From Tieghemiomyces parasiticus (taxonomy: Eukaryota > Kickxellomycota > Dimargaritomycetes > Dimargaritales > Dimargaritaceae), in assembly GCA_027575765.1 (NCBI GenBank), contig JANBPT010000004.1, positions 98,211 through 162,210 on the forward strand: a stretch of DNA of 64,000 bases, written 5' to 3'. Made by a program: the position numbers and the translations under genes. A model generated the notes under the pieces. The model saw nothing but the letters and a program-made list of their open reading frames with translations, had not been told where the DNA came from and did no database searches. Of this stretch, positions 32,739 to 44,511 are shown piece after piece. Position 1 is the first letter of the stretch. The number at the start of each line of letters is the position of its first letter.

Positions 32739-33471
32739 TGTTCCCGGGCAAGCCCTGTCGAGCCCTCCTCCACCCCTCCTTCTTTAGCCGTCGTAAATTG
32801 CCACTAGCAGTCGAATCGCGCGTTGACCGTCTATGTATAGAGATGGGCTGCATCTAATATTTCCCTTCCATTGATTCGTCATACCACAGTATTTTTACCG
32901 TGTAATAGACCCACCTTGGCCCTTGCACCTTGGCGCCCCAGACGCCATAGCTCATTGTATTCATTAGTAAAGGTGGTAGAACCGTCCTACGAAAAACGGC
33001 CCACCCGTTGTCATGGGGTTTCGTGATTGTTATAAAGAAATTAATACGTACTCCACAAGAATATTATTTTTTTTCCAGATTCAGGGCCTTTGTCTCGCCA
33101 GAGGCGTAGGCAATGCACCACTTTCCGCAGATATTACGACCGCCTATCGTCAGGGATGATGGGAGAAGCCCCCTCGGCTTACCGACATCAAAATCAAAAA
33201 TACCCGGCCTGATAAAACTAATACAACTCACGGTGGTGTAAAATGGCCCGGTTCATGGTGGTCTTGAAAGTTCACCTCGTCAGTTTTGTAAAATAGGATC
33301 CTTTCGGCCGCCACGCTTGTTCCTTCTGCGCCGGGTACCCTCGTCCGGGTTAAATGGTCCGTGCCGTACGACTATTGGCAGGAAGGTCCGAGGGCAGGAC
33401 CCATCGGCTCCACGATATGAATCCCCGGCGCACCGGGCTGCGGTCGAGACTACCAGCTTTGTCGCCCTGCC
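32739..33471. other. Convergent intergenic region
   Basis: AT-rich, no gene seen. Short A/T runs at 33066-33073. Confidence 0.45.
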
Positions 33472-36400
33472 TCATTTTGTTGAGGGCTCCCTGCAAAACG
33501 TAAGCCTCTTCCTGCTCGCGCGGGGCCGCCTGCCTCGTCGTATGGAAGCGAACCCAGATGGTAAGGTGGATGGGAGGAAGACGCGATTAAGACTGCCGAT
33601 CAGATGCTCGCCCTAGTTTGCCGGGTTAACTATTGCGAGTGGATAATTGGTTAGCGGTCTGTAACTCACCGTTCGGGCCGCCACGTTCAAGGCAGTCAGC
33701 CAAAGTCGTTGGCGAAAGGCACGACTCCATAGAACAGTTCGGACACCACTGGCCTGCTGGTACCGGGCGGTCAACCGGGCAACCAGGCGGAGAAGTGTCG
33801 CTAAAATTCGCAGCCAGTTGGGTGCATTGGCCCCAGGTATGATGGAGAGAAGGGTGGGGAACAGCAGGTTGTGCAGTGAGGCCCGTAGTAAATGACTAAC
33901 ATGAGTTAATACAGACGGTTCCCACCCAGTGAGAATAGTGAACAAAATCGGCGAATGTTCTCGCTAGTTTCCCTTGCTCGAATCTAGCCAATGCATGCCA
34001 TTATTTTAGAGTCGACTTACGGGCTAATGTGGCACTTTGGCAGGTGGTCAAGCGGCGAGCACAGAGCGTGAGAAGGTGATCGGCAGGTACCCAATCCGTC
34101 CTAGATAGGAGCTCCACCGTCAGCGCACCAACGTTTCCGAGTAGTGCGTGGAATGGCCGGTGAATTGGTTGTCCCAGGGCCCAGAGGAACCACCGTAGAA
34201 GAGCGGGTCCTAGCCCCCCGAGTTTGGCCAATACTAAATACGAACTTGAGGCGATATAGTTTGCCAAAGTCAGCCGTTGCCAAAATCTAGCGTCGGGGAA
34301 GACGGTTGGAAGCCAATGCAGGGCAGCAATGCGACACGTCTTGGACTGATTGACGGCGGGTCACCCAGCCTTAGGCAATCCGCGTCCCTGGGATATTAAA
34401 ATACTCACCGTCCGGGGATCTAACGGTAGGTAACTGGCGACACAAAAACCGAGCCAAGTCCAGTTTGCATTGGAGCAGGACCAGGTCGTAGAAATACCCA
34501 CTCAGGGACCCTGCTGAACAGGGCCGACCCGCCGCGAGGAGGCGCGCGGTGGTCGACTCCAAGTTTCTAGCGGGTCAAGCGGCACCGGGATGTATTGGCG
34601 GAGAATGTCCACGAGGATATTAGGAAGGCGGGTGGCCACAATAGGCACCAACGACGGCGCTGGATCATATGCTGTATCGGTACGACTTACTCCAGGATGC
34701 CGTTGACAAAAGGGACCACTGTGTTGGAGGATAAGCGTAGTAGGTCGAAACGGTGTTTTGCATGCGTATGACTCGTTTAAATGGCAAGGCCTTAGGTTAA
34801 GAGTGCCTGTGCGGTTAGAGAGCGTCTTGGCGGCACCCGGAATAGGGCTCGAGAAGTTGGATCACTTACTGTCGGAAAACCGGGGCAAGGTCTGGGCCGC
34901 GCTGCAGGCGTGGGCAATGGGTCCTAGCGTCAGCCAGGCTGGTTTGATACAGCCCAGTAGAAATCACACGGCCGGTTCAGTATCAGGGTGAAAAAGTGGT
35001 ACAGTTCCATGATAGGGTTCTCATAGTTCCTTAGAGCCTGCAGCGGACTCTACAGTACGAGTATGCCAGTGGCAATGTCGACTTACCGTGGTGGCGGGGT
35101 GGGAGCCGCTCAAAAGCATGGAGTAGGACATGTCCAACGGTGTGCCAGTGGCCACGCCACTCGCCACAGTCGGCTCCCAAGGGGCTGGATCTGTAATTAC
35201 CGATCGACGCGATGGAAGTGCGGACCAGCGCCGGCCAGCCTTCGTGCGGCCCCGGGGGCCAGGCAACCCCGGCCCAAAGCTCCTAGCCATACAGAAGCGA
35301 AGTTACAGAAACCGATAACGCGCAGCCCCGACAGCGATTGAGCATCGGGTAGGTGGAAAACGTGCCAGCATCGGTCAGTAATGCCATACCCTTCGAACCG
35401 GTAGGGTCGAACCTTTATAGCATGCGTAGTCGAACGATATAATAATTCCCTATCGGCGTACTTACATCGAGCAAGACTTGTCCCTCGGCCGAATTTAGTA
35501 AGGTGGCGGCCGTCGCTTCGCCCGGGAAATCCTGAATCGGGACTACATTAATCAGGGCCCGAATCTGTTAAAAAACCCGCATTGCAGGGCGGGGCATTAC
35601 TGGTTGATCGTTAGATAATATTATGTGTGGGTGGCCTGTCCGGATATTACTTTTTTTTGGATTTTGACAACCACACGGTGTCCGCCCCCTCATTACCGCG
35701 CTACGTACCACTTCCTTGGCCATCCGCCGGTAGTGCGGTAGGTCTGTAACCGCCTTCCATAGCCAAGGGAAGAAGGATCCGTGACCCCAGCGCTCACAGG
35801 CTCGAAGGACCTGGGTCCGGTCACGTAACGAACCTGATTCCGCCCATACTTCGGCCAGTCGCTGCAGCAGGGCAGCATGAGTTCCGGGTCGAAATTCTGG
35901 CACGGGGAAGGTGAGCACAGCTGGGTAGGGTTGGCGTTGGTCTCCGCTCCAATCCATTCGGTCCAAACGGGGGGTTGCTACACGCTACGGGCATGGGTAC
36001 TGACCTGTCTGGTGATGCAAGCAGGCTTGGCAATGCTGCGGGGCGAGCAGTCCGACGGAAGAGGGTCGGTTGGATGAGTCCCAAGGCCGAGGAGTATTAA
36101 TTAGTTAGCCGGTGACGCCATCCTGCGGAATTGGGCACTACCTTACTCAACCTTTTCTAAAAAATAATTATAATTATAATAATGCGAATCACTAAGGCAC
36201 GTCTATTGTGAGAACTTGGACGGTAATGAAGAACCCCTTAGGGGCCAAACACAGCCCAGTCTCCGCTGTGAACCTACCAGATACAGGAGCAAGGCCTGCA
36301 GCTTGGTTGCCGAGTGAAGCTTGTGGGCCCAAGGCTGACTGACCAGAGAACGCACGGTCTCGTGACAGTGATCAATTTCCGACGGCAGTGGGCTGTCGTG

Positions 36401-36767
36401 TCCAGGACGAGGGAGCAGGAGCGCGAGAAACCAGTGATTGATCAGCGGTGTTACGAGGCGCGGGAGGACAGTGCACGACCGTCCCATCAACCGTCGAAAC
36501 AGTAGGCTTTTGACTGGGGTGGCTCGGATGAGCACCAGGAGGGCTGGCGGAGGAATATGTAGGGATAATCATTAGCAATGTCATGATGGCGGTTGAGAGT
36601 GGACGCTGGGACAGTTGAGCCAGGCAAATAACCGCCAACTTACTTGGCAGTCGCTCCAGACCGGGGAGGAGGTCGGCTGGGTGCAGCCCGGGGCCTGCAA
36701 GGGACCAGGTGGCCGCGGCGGCTAGGTGGACAGCCGCCACCTTCTGGATCGTATCGGTGGGTGCCAT
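33472..36767 (-). CDS. Unrecognised 12-exon helical protein (~640 aa)
   Basis: Reconstructed by hand from minus-strand exons: 36644-36767, 36278-36543, 36005-36035, 35709-35920, 35466-35564, 35087-35282, 34870-34938, 34691-34718, 34425-34566, 34021-34345, 33670-33959, 33472-33612. Apart from one junction all introns are GT-AG with matching phase, mostly GTAAGT-like donors; the sum is 641 codons. Two exons are tiny (31 and 28 bases). The product is leucine-rich and all-helical with tryptophans, e.g. HAALLQRLAEVWAESGSLRD, GEWRGHWHTVGHVLLHAFER and NYIASSSYLVLAKLGGLGPA. No signal peptide; a basic tail ends PSTK. The donor after exon 9 is weak (GTTAGA at 34424; the stronger GTGAGT at 34408 is out of phase). 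The last exon is provisional. I recognise no family; size and fungal setting would allow a fungus-specific scaffold. Confidence 0.6.
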
Positions 36768-37170
36768 TGTAGGAGAAGCGAAAGTGCGCTTAGTTGCGAT
36801 CGGGCGGGGGAGGTGTGAAAAAGTGGACGACGGGTAGCTAGACGCGTGGCAAGTAAAGTGAAGGACGGTGCTGAAAGCACCAAGGGTGTAGAGGGACTAG
36901 TGATGGAGAATGGGGGACGCTGCCGAGGTTACCGCGGATGATGGCTACCTATACACCTCCTAGTAGATCCGACCCGGCGTCCTTCAGGTACTGGCGCATA
37001 CATGATGTGACTCGTGCCTAGGAAACCGCCACATTCGTCTCTATGCGTTGAATCAACGGTGGTCAGAAGATAGAGCGTGGCTTTACTAGATTATTCACGC
37101 ATATGTTCGGTACAGCGCCAAGACATGTGGGCCCCCTCTGCCGTCCTCCCCCAAAAAAGTAAAGAGCGCG
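36768..37170. other. Intergenic
   Basis: Upstream of the helical-protein start and downstream of UBA4, both on the minus strand. No gene seen. Confidence 0.5.
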
Positions 37171-38623
37171 TCAGTACACCGGAAAATCCGGGTCGACACT
37201 CGCTGACCACGCATGGAGGCCCCCGATTAGGTCGCGGGCAGTCGAGTAGCCCGCCTGGCGTAGATATTGTACCGCCTCCTGTGAGTCGTTGCCGAAACGG
37301 CAAACGACGTAGATCGGGTCGGCCTTCGGGATCTCGTCTATGCGGCCCGGTAGCTCGGACCATGCCACGTTAATAGCACCCGGCAGGTGGCAAATGGCGA
37401 ACTGCACAGGTTCCCGCACGTCGAGCAGTAAGTGGGGGACCCGCGCGCGGGCGGCTGCCGCGTAAGACGAGCAGGTGACGCGCTGGTTAGCCGGGAGGAG
37501 GGCTAGCGTTGAAGGGCCGTCGTGTTGAGCTTGGCCGCAGAGGGTCGGGTAGTCCAGGAGGTGGGTGATGGTGGCGTCTGGCCCGCACACGGCGCACCGG
37601 GGCTGCCGGCCACGAAGCCGGATAGCACGGAAGGTTGGCTGGCGAAAGGCGGAGAAGAGCATGAGGACCGGCGGGGCGTCGGGGGCAACGTCTAGCAGGA
37701 CCTTGACCACTTCCAGCGCCTGTAACGTACCTAGTACGCCGGGAACTACGCCCAACACGCCGCCCTCACTGCAGTTGGTCACGGCGGCAGGTGGGGGCGG
37801 TTCAGGGAACAGGCAGCGGTAGCAGGGGCCGCCGCGGTGATGATAGACGGTCAACTGGCCCTCCAGCCGCAGGGCACTGGCCGACACGAGCGGTCGGTCC
37901 AACAGTACGCAGGCGTCATTGACGAGGTACCGGGTGGCCGCGTTATCGGTGGCGTCCACAACCACGTCATAGGCACTGAGGAGCTCCAAGGCGTTATCGG
38001 AGTTGAGGTGGATTTCGTGGGCCGTACACCGGCAGGCGGCGTTGAGCCGAGCTACGGCGTCACGGGCCGACTGGGCCTTGGTTACTCCTAGTTCCCCGGC
38101 GCGCTCCGTATGGATGACCTGTCGTTGTAGGTTGCTCACCTCAACCCGGTCGTGGTCGACCACGCCTAATCGGCCTACACCCATGGCGGCCAGGTAGAGG
38201 AGGCATGGCGAGCCCAAACCACCGGCGCCGACCACCACCACGGCGGCGTTGCGGAGCTTAAGTTGGCCTGGACCCGGGGGAGAAAGGAAGGAGGGGAGGT
38301 GGGCCGAAGGGGATGCACATGCAAGAAGATTCAGTCGTTGGAAAGCCTGGTGGGGACACGAGTCCAACAACGCCCCTTGTGTACGCGCGTCGGCTGGACT
38401 ACCTACCAGTGACGCCTATCTCTGGCATGAGGAGATGCCGACTGTAACGTGCGATCTCCGGATTGGTCAGGTTCGTCACGGGGGTCGGGTCGGTAGCGGA
38501 GTCGACGGACGAGGAAGGGGCCTCGGCCCGTAGAGCAGATAGCTCCGCGCGAAGTTGGGCCACCTCCTTAACTAGCCGCCGGTTTTCGGCCGTGAGCCCC
38601 TCGGGGGTACCGTGGTCAACCAT
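37171..38623 (-). CDS. UBA4: Uba4/MOCS3 E1-like adenylyltransferase-sulfurtransferase
   Basis: Uba4 adenylates the C-terminal glycine of Urm1 and converts it to a thiocarboxylate, feeding 2-thiolation of tRNA wobble uridines and protein urmylation. Exons 38407-38623 and 37171-38267, joined in phase, give 437 residues; the ATG at 38623 replaces a TTG-initiated extension. N terminus: coiled helix ENRRLVKEVAQLRAELSALRA. ThiF/E1 domain: RYSRHLLMPEIGVTGQ, nucleotide loop VVVVGAGGLGSP, D-x3-S-N-L-x-R in VEVSNLQRQV, zinc ligands CYRC and CAVC, catalytic-cysteine region TNCSEGGVLGVVPG. C-terminal rhodanese domain: LLLDVREPVQF, active-site loop VVCRFGNDSQ (Cys395), closing DPDFPVY. All key residues present. 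Confidence 0.95.
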
Positions 38624-39105
38624 GGGATGGGTTAAAGGCAGGTCGTAAGGAAAGAAGGGTCTGCGCTTCAATGCATGGAATGACTAGTGGCCAAGGGCAA
38701 TCCAGGGTACAGGAATGGCAAGGGTATATCGGGCGGAAGGGATCGGATGCCGTAGATCATGCCTCCATTCTAGAAGGGAGTCAGGGCCCCACCTCCCGGG
38801 CCTATCCCGGCCCGGCGGTCATCCGTTGGGGATAGTAATGTGTCCCTGGTCTATGTTGCGGCGCCTGCCGGGTGGCTGTAGTAAAGCGGACGCCGGAGCC
38901 AGGACGGGGTCTGAACGTCCCGCGAACCCTTCACATGGCATCCAAGACATGCGGGCCGCCCTCCGCTCATCTCCCGGTTATGGACTTGGACCCCCTCCCA
39001 ACCGCCGCAATTCCACCCCACGCATAGTTCACCGCGCCCATCCCTCACACCACTCACCACCGCGTGCCTCTGGCCGCCGCTCACCGCATCTTTCCTCGCC
39101 CGTCG
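38624..39105. promoter_or_regulatory. Divergent promoter, UBA4 / RCY1
   Basis: 482 bases between divergent starts. C-rich near RCY1. No clear TATA box or other gene. Confidence 0.45.
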
Positions 39106-41863
39106 ATGGCCACGACTGTCACATCCGAGCGGTCAACGGAATCCGAGGCCCCTGCTGTGCCAGCCCGATTGGGCGGCATTCGCCCCTACGCTCGCTCCGT
39201 CGCGCCCGAGGGTCAAACTTCCTACACTCGCTATGCTGGCCAAGTGACAGGTACGATAGCCGCTCTGCTCAAGGCCGGGGCCCGCCTGCCGTTCAGCAGT
39301 CGAACCACCGCCGCCCCATCGTCCGCGACGACGGCCTTTCTTGCCCTCCCCGACGACGTGCACCTGCGCATTCTAGCCCATCTGCCCGTATCCGACATCC
39401 TCAACGTGGGCGCCACCTGCAGCCACCTCCTCCCTCTGGCCTACGACCCCCGCCTGTACCGGACACTCTTGTACCGGATGGGGTTTAAATTGTACGCAGA
39501 GCGGCCTGGTTTCTACGCGCGGGTCTCCGACTGGCCGCTCTTGCGGCGCACCCAGCAACGGCGTGCCGCGCGATTGGCAGCCCTGGCCGCGGCCGGCACG
39601 GACGCCCTTGTCGATCGGCTACTGGCACCTCCCAGCCTCGTCCTACTTCTTCGGCACTTGTTTAGGTGGCCTGCAGGTGGCCGCGCCGACCGAGCTCTGA
39701 TAACGACCTACGGTGATCCCGATGTACCGCCCCCGTCGGGTCCGATGATGATGGCCGACCTGGCACTGTCCTACTTGGACCGGGAGCCCCTGGTCGTGTT
39801 CCAGGCCGTGTACCGGCAGCTAAGGCCGTCCTGTTTCCACCCACCGACTGTCGACCCGGACGCCGCGAATCTAGCAAGCGAGGTGGCCCTGGCCCTTCAC
39901 CTCGACCAGTTACGGTGGTTTTTGCGCGGTGACCTACTGCCCGCCGGTATCGCAGATGCAACCCTGCGTGCCACCACTGCCCGCACCCTCGCCTTCGAGA
40001 GTCGCCACCTCCGGGCCTTGGCCCTGGCTTACCGGTCGGCCGACCTGGCCGCCATGCGCGTAAGTGAACTGATTGACGAGCCGAGTCTGCTCACTCGACA
40101 AAGTGGTGAACATGGAAGGTAGTGGGCGGCACTGAGACCTTGCTGTCGCTCTATGCAGGCGGTAGCGTAGGTCCCTCGATCTGGCCGGGTGGATCCTCAC
40201 CCGTCCTCCTTAGCCTGTCCGCACGGCCTACTCAGGGCGTACCCCCCCCCTCTAACCGTTCCTTGTTGGTCCGAGGAGACTCACAGGTTTTATACTTTCC
40301 CCCGCATCCTACTCCTCCTCCCCCTCCGGCAAGCAGTTCCACGCCGACGTCCTCCAGCTGGTACACGACGGCCGGGCCGGTCTGCAGTTTTGGGTTCAGT
40401 ACCACCCGCTCTTCGCTCCTGGCCCTGATGGCCTGCCCGGATTGCATGCCCTCCGTGACCCGGCCCTCACGGACCTGACCTCGACGACGTGGCCCACCTT
40501 TTTAGACGCACTAGCTGGCCACATCCGGGATTTCCACGACCTTGTTGCCGTGGGCTTGAGCGACGGTCGGACCACGCTGACCTTTGTGACCGCCGAGGTG
40601 GTGACCCGCCTGGTTGTGCCCGCCTTGCGAGCGCTAGTTGCCCGAGAGAACCGACCCACGGGTGCCGAACACCTAGCCTTGATCGCCGACGTCTTCCACC
40701 GTAGCCTGGCCTGGATCGACGCCGCCGCTGCACTGCCCCGAGTGGCTCTCCTCCCCGACTACGTTCGGCTTGCCCTGTTTACTCCGTGTACCGACCTGAT
40801 CCGCACCCAGCTTGTCGCCGAGCGCCAATATGTGGAGGGACAGTATGAGGCCCGCCGTGTGGCCCACCCGACCGTGGGGGGTGATTTCTCGCAGTTCATA
40901 TCTCTTGAGCTAGCGCTCGACATGCTGCACCTCAACAAAGCAGCCCTCGCCCGCGTGGCAGTCTTTTGGATCCAAGCTCCCGCTGCCTGGGCCCCGCGCG
41001 ACGAGATTTTGGCCTGTGCGGAGACATTGTTTGTGCTTCTGGTCCGCCACCTGGCCACACACCACCTACGACCAGCCTTCACGGCTGCCATTGCCCGGCT
41101 CACCGCCGGTGCTGCGGCTGCCGACCCTGCCGTCGACCTGGCTCAGCTCGACCAGTTTCTAGCGTTGGTCCACGTAGCCGACCTCATCGTGCAGATGGTT
41201 GAGGTGTACCACAAGCAGGAGATGTTGGCCTTTGTTGACGAGTACGACTTCCTCAGCGCTGTCAATCAGGAGAAGCGGTCCTTCGAGACCGGTATTGACG
41301 ACCAGGCCGCCGCCGGATTGGATCGGGTTATCGACCGGCTCATGGACCAGGTGGCCCATTTACTCCGCACCACCCAGCGTCCAGATGCCTTTACCCCGCC
41401 GGCGGACCGAACAACCAGCGTGCAGCCGACGCCCACCTGCCAGCAGGTGCTCGCCTGCCTGTCGTGCTGCACTTCAGCGGTGACGGGGGCCACCGATAAG
41501 CACGTGGTGGACGTCTTCCTCGGGGAGGTGGCTCTCCGCCTGTTTAACGTACTGAGTGAGCACCTCAAGCGGTTCCGGGTTGACCCAGAAACGGGCGCGG
41601 TACAGCTCATGGCGGACCTTAACGCCTACCACGGCTGGGCCACGCGTACCCTACGTAATCCCGACGCCATACGCTACTTTGATGTGCTCAAAGAGGTGGG
41701 TAACCTGTACCTGGTCACCCCACAGCACCTACGCTCGCTACTGCTCGACGGGAGTCGCTTCGAACCGGTCCTACGCGTGGAGGAGGCCTACGAATTTGTC
41801 ATTCTGCGCACCGACTACGCGCGTATTAAGGGTATGGTCGAGGACCGCTGTGCCTTTATGTGA
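39106..41863 (+). CDS. RCY1: Recyclin-1 (F-box plus Sec10-like)
   Basis: Recyclin joins SCF ubiquitin ligase function to membrane recycling from endosomes to Golgi and is related to the exocyst subunit Sec10. Exon 1 39106-40059, exon 2 40334-41863, in phase; 827 residues, close to yeast Rcy1 (840). F-box at about 78-122: FLALPDDVHLRILAHLPVSD then ILNVGATCSHLLPLAYDPRL. The rest is the long helical Sec10-like body (e.g. HIRDFHDLVAVGLSDG, LVAERQYVEGQYEARR, DFSQFISLELALDMLHLNKA). It ends VEDRCAFM; CAFM fits a CaaX prenylation box, as in yeast Rcy1. The acceptor is a NAGNAG-type AAGCAG, so one glutamine is optional. AATAAA lies 28 bases after the stop. Confidence 0.92.
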
Positions 41864-42356
41864 TGGTCCCTACAAGGTGCTGACCGCTCAAATAAATTGA
41901 CTGTATAGTACGAGGCAAAAGAGAGGAAGGTGGTTCGTTGGGGCCGGCGGGAAGGAACGGACGTCGGGAGGCCACAGAGGAGCGGAAAGAAAGGAGGAGG
42001 GAGGGGGAGCCAACCATCCGCCCTCGGATGACTCACGGCACTGGACTCGGGTGCCCCTGGCTTATCCCTTCCAGCAATGGCCCAGCCAGCGCAATCGTCT
42101 TGGTATTAAAGAGAGGGGTAGACTGATAAGGGCCACTCCGGATGCTTAGGTGAGAGGTCTCCCGGGCTACGGGGTAAACACGTGTTTGGCTACAGTTAGG
42201 TTAGAGATTTAATGAGTTTAATAATTGTACATTGGAATGGCGAGGGCTACGGGCCAGTAGTTCACGCTCGCAGGTGTATTGTTTAGGAGGAGGTGGTTGT
42301 TTTTTTGTTTTTTTTCGACGTAACCTTCCATTGACAATCAGGGAGGGCACAGGGCT
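41864..42356. other. Convergent intergenic region
   Basis: Contains the RCY1 poly(A) signal AATAAA at 41891-41896. No gene seen. Confidence 0.5.
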
Positions 42357-43820
42357 CTACCAGCCCACCACGGTGGCGGCCGTCGGTTCTTTGGGTAGTG
42401 CATGGTATTGCGTGGCCAGGTACCGGTCGGCCCCCGGAGCGGTCACGTCGGGGTTCCCGAGCCATTCCTCGGCCACTGCCAGGAGGGCGGTATTGTCCAC
42501 CGGGGCCTGTATGGGAAGGGAGCGGTACGAAGTCTCGCACGCCTCAATCCAAGCCTTCGGGCCAGCGGACATATCGGCGGGTTTGGGCTGGCCGCCCCCG
42601 TTAATACAACCAGATGGACAGGCCATGACCTCCACAAAGTCGTAGCTGCAGCGGCCTAGCTTGAGTTTACGTACGAGGGTTTGGATGTTTCGGAACCCGT
42701 AGGCAGCGGCGAACCGGAGGCCCACGGTGCCGTCCGGCAAGATCAGGGTGACCTCGCGGAAGTCGGCGTTGCGCACGGTTCGTATCTGGATGCCACCCTC
42801 ACCCCGTTCCACGGCGGCTGCGTCCAGAGGGATGTGGAATAGTTCACGGGCGGCGTGGGCCATTATGTATTCGAGGTAGCCGCCCGAAGATGTCCCAGCC
42901 GCCCGGGCCAACCCGAGCTCCGGGTCCAATTTGGACAGGGGCTGGTCCAGAGGAACTTCAGGGGCCTGCCGCAGGTCAGCCCGGCCGTGGTCGGCCAAAA
43001 ATAGCTCGAGCTCGTGGGTGGCAATCACGCAGTCTACTTCGCGCACTTCGGTGCCTGGTAGTCGGAAGTCCTCCCGTGAAGCCTCCAGCTTCTTGTCGTA
43101 GCAGGGCATAACGCATACGTGGTAGACCTCGGAGGGTGAGCGTGGGGTCAGGTACGTCTTGACCAGGGCCCCGGTGACTTGCTGTGGGGAACGGGTGGTG
43201 CTGACATACGGCAGGGCATAGTCGTGGGTCTTTTCGGCGTAGCACACCCACCCCGGACAGGCCGAGGCGAGCAGAGGTAGAGGGCCGGCGTTGCGGGTGC
43301 GTCGGGCCACGAACTCGCGGGCAATGCGAAGGAGGGACAAGTCGCGGGCGAACCCCGTGTCAAAGACCAGCTCGACGCCCAAGTCCTTAAGGGCCGCAGT
43401 GACACGGCGGGCGGTCTGCGTTACGGTCAGACCGTGGCGGGTGGCAAGGGCGGCGTAGGCCTGCGGTGCCACCGACACTACTACCAGGGCGGCATCCTGG
43501 GGCCGCCCCGCCGCGTGGGCCTCGGCGTTGGCCGCCAGACGCTGGGCTAGCTCTCGGTGGGACTGGGCAGTGATAAGTAGGCTCTCGGCAGAGGTGATGC
43601 AGCCGCTGCAGGCCAGGCAGTCGTTAAGGGAGATGCTGGCCGATTCGAGCTTGGTCTGTGTGCCGTCCAGTCCCACCTCGTAGTAGTCGCCGCCGCCGTC
43701 GACCGTGATGGCCTGGCCGCCCTGTTTAGCCTTGGGGATCTCGACGGGTTTAATACAGGTTTGCGAAGGGGCAATGTAGTCGTTGAGGTCGGTCAGGTTC
43801 AGACCCGCTGAAAAGGCCAT
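42357..43820 (-). CDS. NAR1: Nar1, cytosolic Fe-S assembly hydrogenase-like protein
   Basis: Nar1 bridges the early scaffold Cfd1-Nbp35 and the late targeting complex in cytosolic and nuclear iron-sulfur protein maturation. The ATG at 43820 (MAFSAGLNLTDLNDYIAPSQ) gives 487 residues, the normal size. N-terminal [4Fe-4S] ligands are Cys22 (QTCIKP) and Cys68/71/74 in NDCLACSGC. The hydrogenase-like domain keeps the second-cluster cysteines in ASACPGWVCYAEK, VCVMPCYDKK and MACPSGCINGGGQ. The sequence ends with a tryptophan (VVGW), a feature linked in Nar1-type and CIA-client proteins to docking on the targeting complex. Single exon. All cluster ligands are intact, so it should be functional. Confidence 0.96.
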   Translation of the reverse strand: MAFSAGLNLTDLNDYIAPSQTCIKPVEIPKAKQGGQAITVDGGGDYYEVGLDGTQTKLESASISLNDCLACSGCITSAESLLITAQSHRELAQRLAANAEAHAAGRPQDAALVVVSVAPQAYAALATRHGLTVTQTARRVTAALKDLGVELVFDTGFARDLSLLRIAREFVARRTRNAGPLPLLASACPGWVCYAEKTHDYALPYVSTTRSPQQVTGALVKTYLTPRSPSEVYHVCVMPCYDKKLEASREDFRLPGTEVREVDCVIATHELELFLADHGRADLRQAPEVPLDQPLSKLDPELGLARAAGTSSGGYLEYIMAHAARELFHIPLDAAAVERGEGGIQIRTVRNADFREVTLILPDGTVGLRFAAAYGFRNIQTLVRKLKLGRCSYDFVEVMACPSGCINGGGQPKPADMSAGPKAWIEACETSYRSLPIQAPVDNTALLAVAEEWLGNPDVTAPGADRYLATQYHALPKEPTAATVVGW

Positions 43821-44511
43821 GGTGAATGCAGTGCGGTGCTGAGGGATTGACCGTGTCAAAAAGGGGGCCGGGAAAAAATAAAGGTAATGTCGTAACGCAC
43901 AATGAAGGGGAGCGAATAGGCCAAGTACGTAACCAGGAAGAGGGCGCAGCTCAGGGGCTGTTGGGAGTGTAGTGGGGTAGTAGTGGCCTTGGGTGCCACA
44001 AACCAAAAACTTGGGAGCCACAAGCAGGATTGGCCGCTTTCAACTGAGGCTCTAGTTTTTTTTACCCTACGACGAGAACCGAAATCTAGGGGGAGGGGGT
44101 CGTCCGCTGGTCCCAGGCTCACCACCGCCCCTCCTCATATTTCCTTGGCCTGTCGGAGAGGCAGCGGTGGCAAGGGGGGACTGCGGCGTCACGTGGCGGC
44201 TGGCCACTGACCGCTGCGCGTCCAACCGACTGCGGTGAAATGACCACCACCACATAACATCGGACGGCTTGGTTGGCCCAGGGTTGGATATATGACGACA
44301 CTTGTATATATGTGTTGGTGTTTACTATATGGTAGAGGGATCCAAAAAAATGATATGAAATAAAGGTGAGGTAAAGGATCGGCCCATCAGCCAGGTCGCA
44401 CGGCGTGAACAAAGGGGCAGGAGGCGGGGAGACGCCAGGTTGGAATAAGAAGAGCACTAAACCCAGTTCGCCGGATGCTCCCTTTCCCGCAACCAAGGCA
44501 GGCGGGGTCGT
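43821..44511. other. Intergenic, NAR1 promoter / PP2A-A 3' side
   Basis: Includes the NAR1 leader and promoter and the 3' flank of the PP2A-A gene. AT-rich patch near 44298-44365. No gene seen. Confidence 0.5.

Noticed and set aside
34780..34835. Alternative long exon in the helical gene starting at the CACAG near 34821
   Set aside because: It stays open but skips a strong GTAAGT donor and then loses frame with the next clear exon; the 28-base microexon solution keeps phase throughout.
35395..35425. tRNA T-arm-like GGGTCGAACC
   Set aside because: No acceptor, D arm or anticodon arm can be folded around it.
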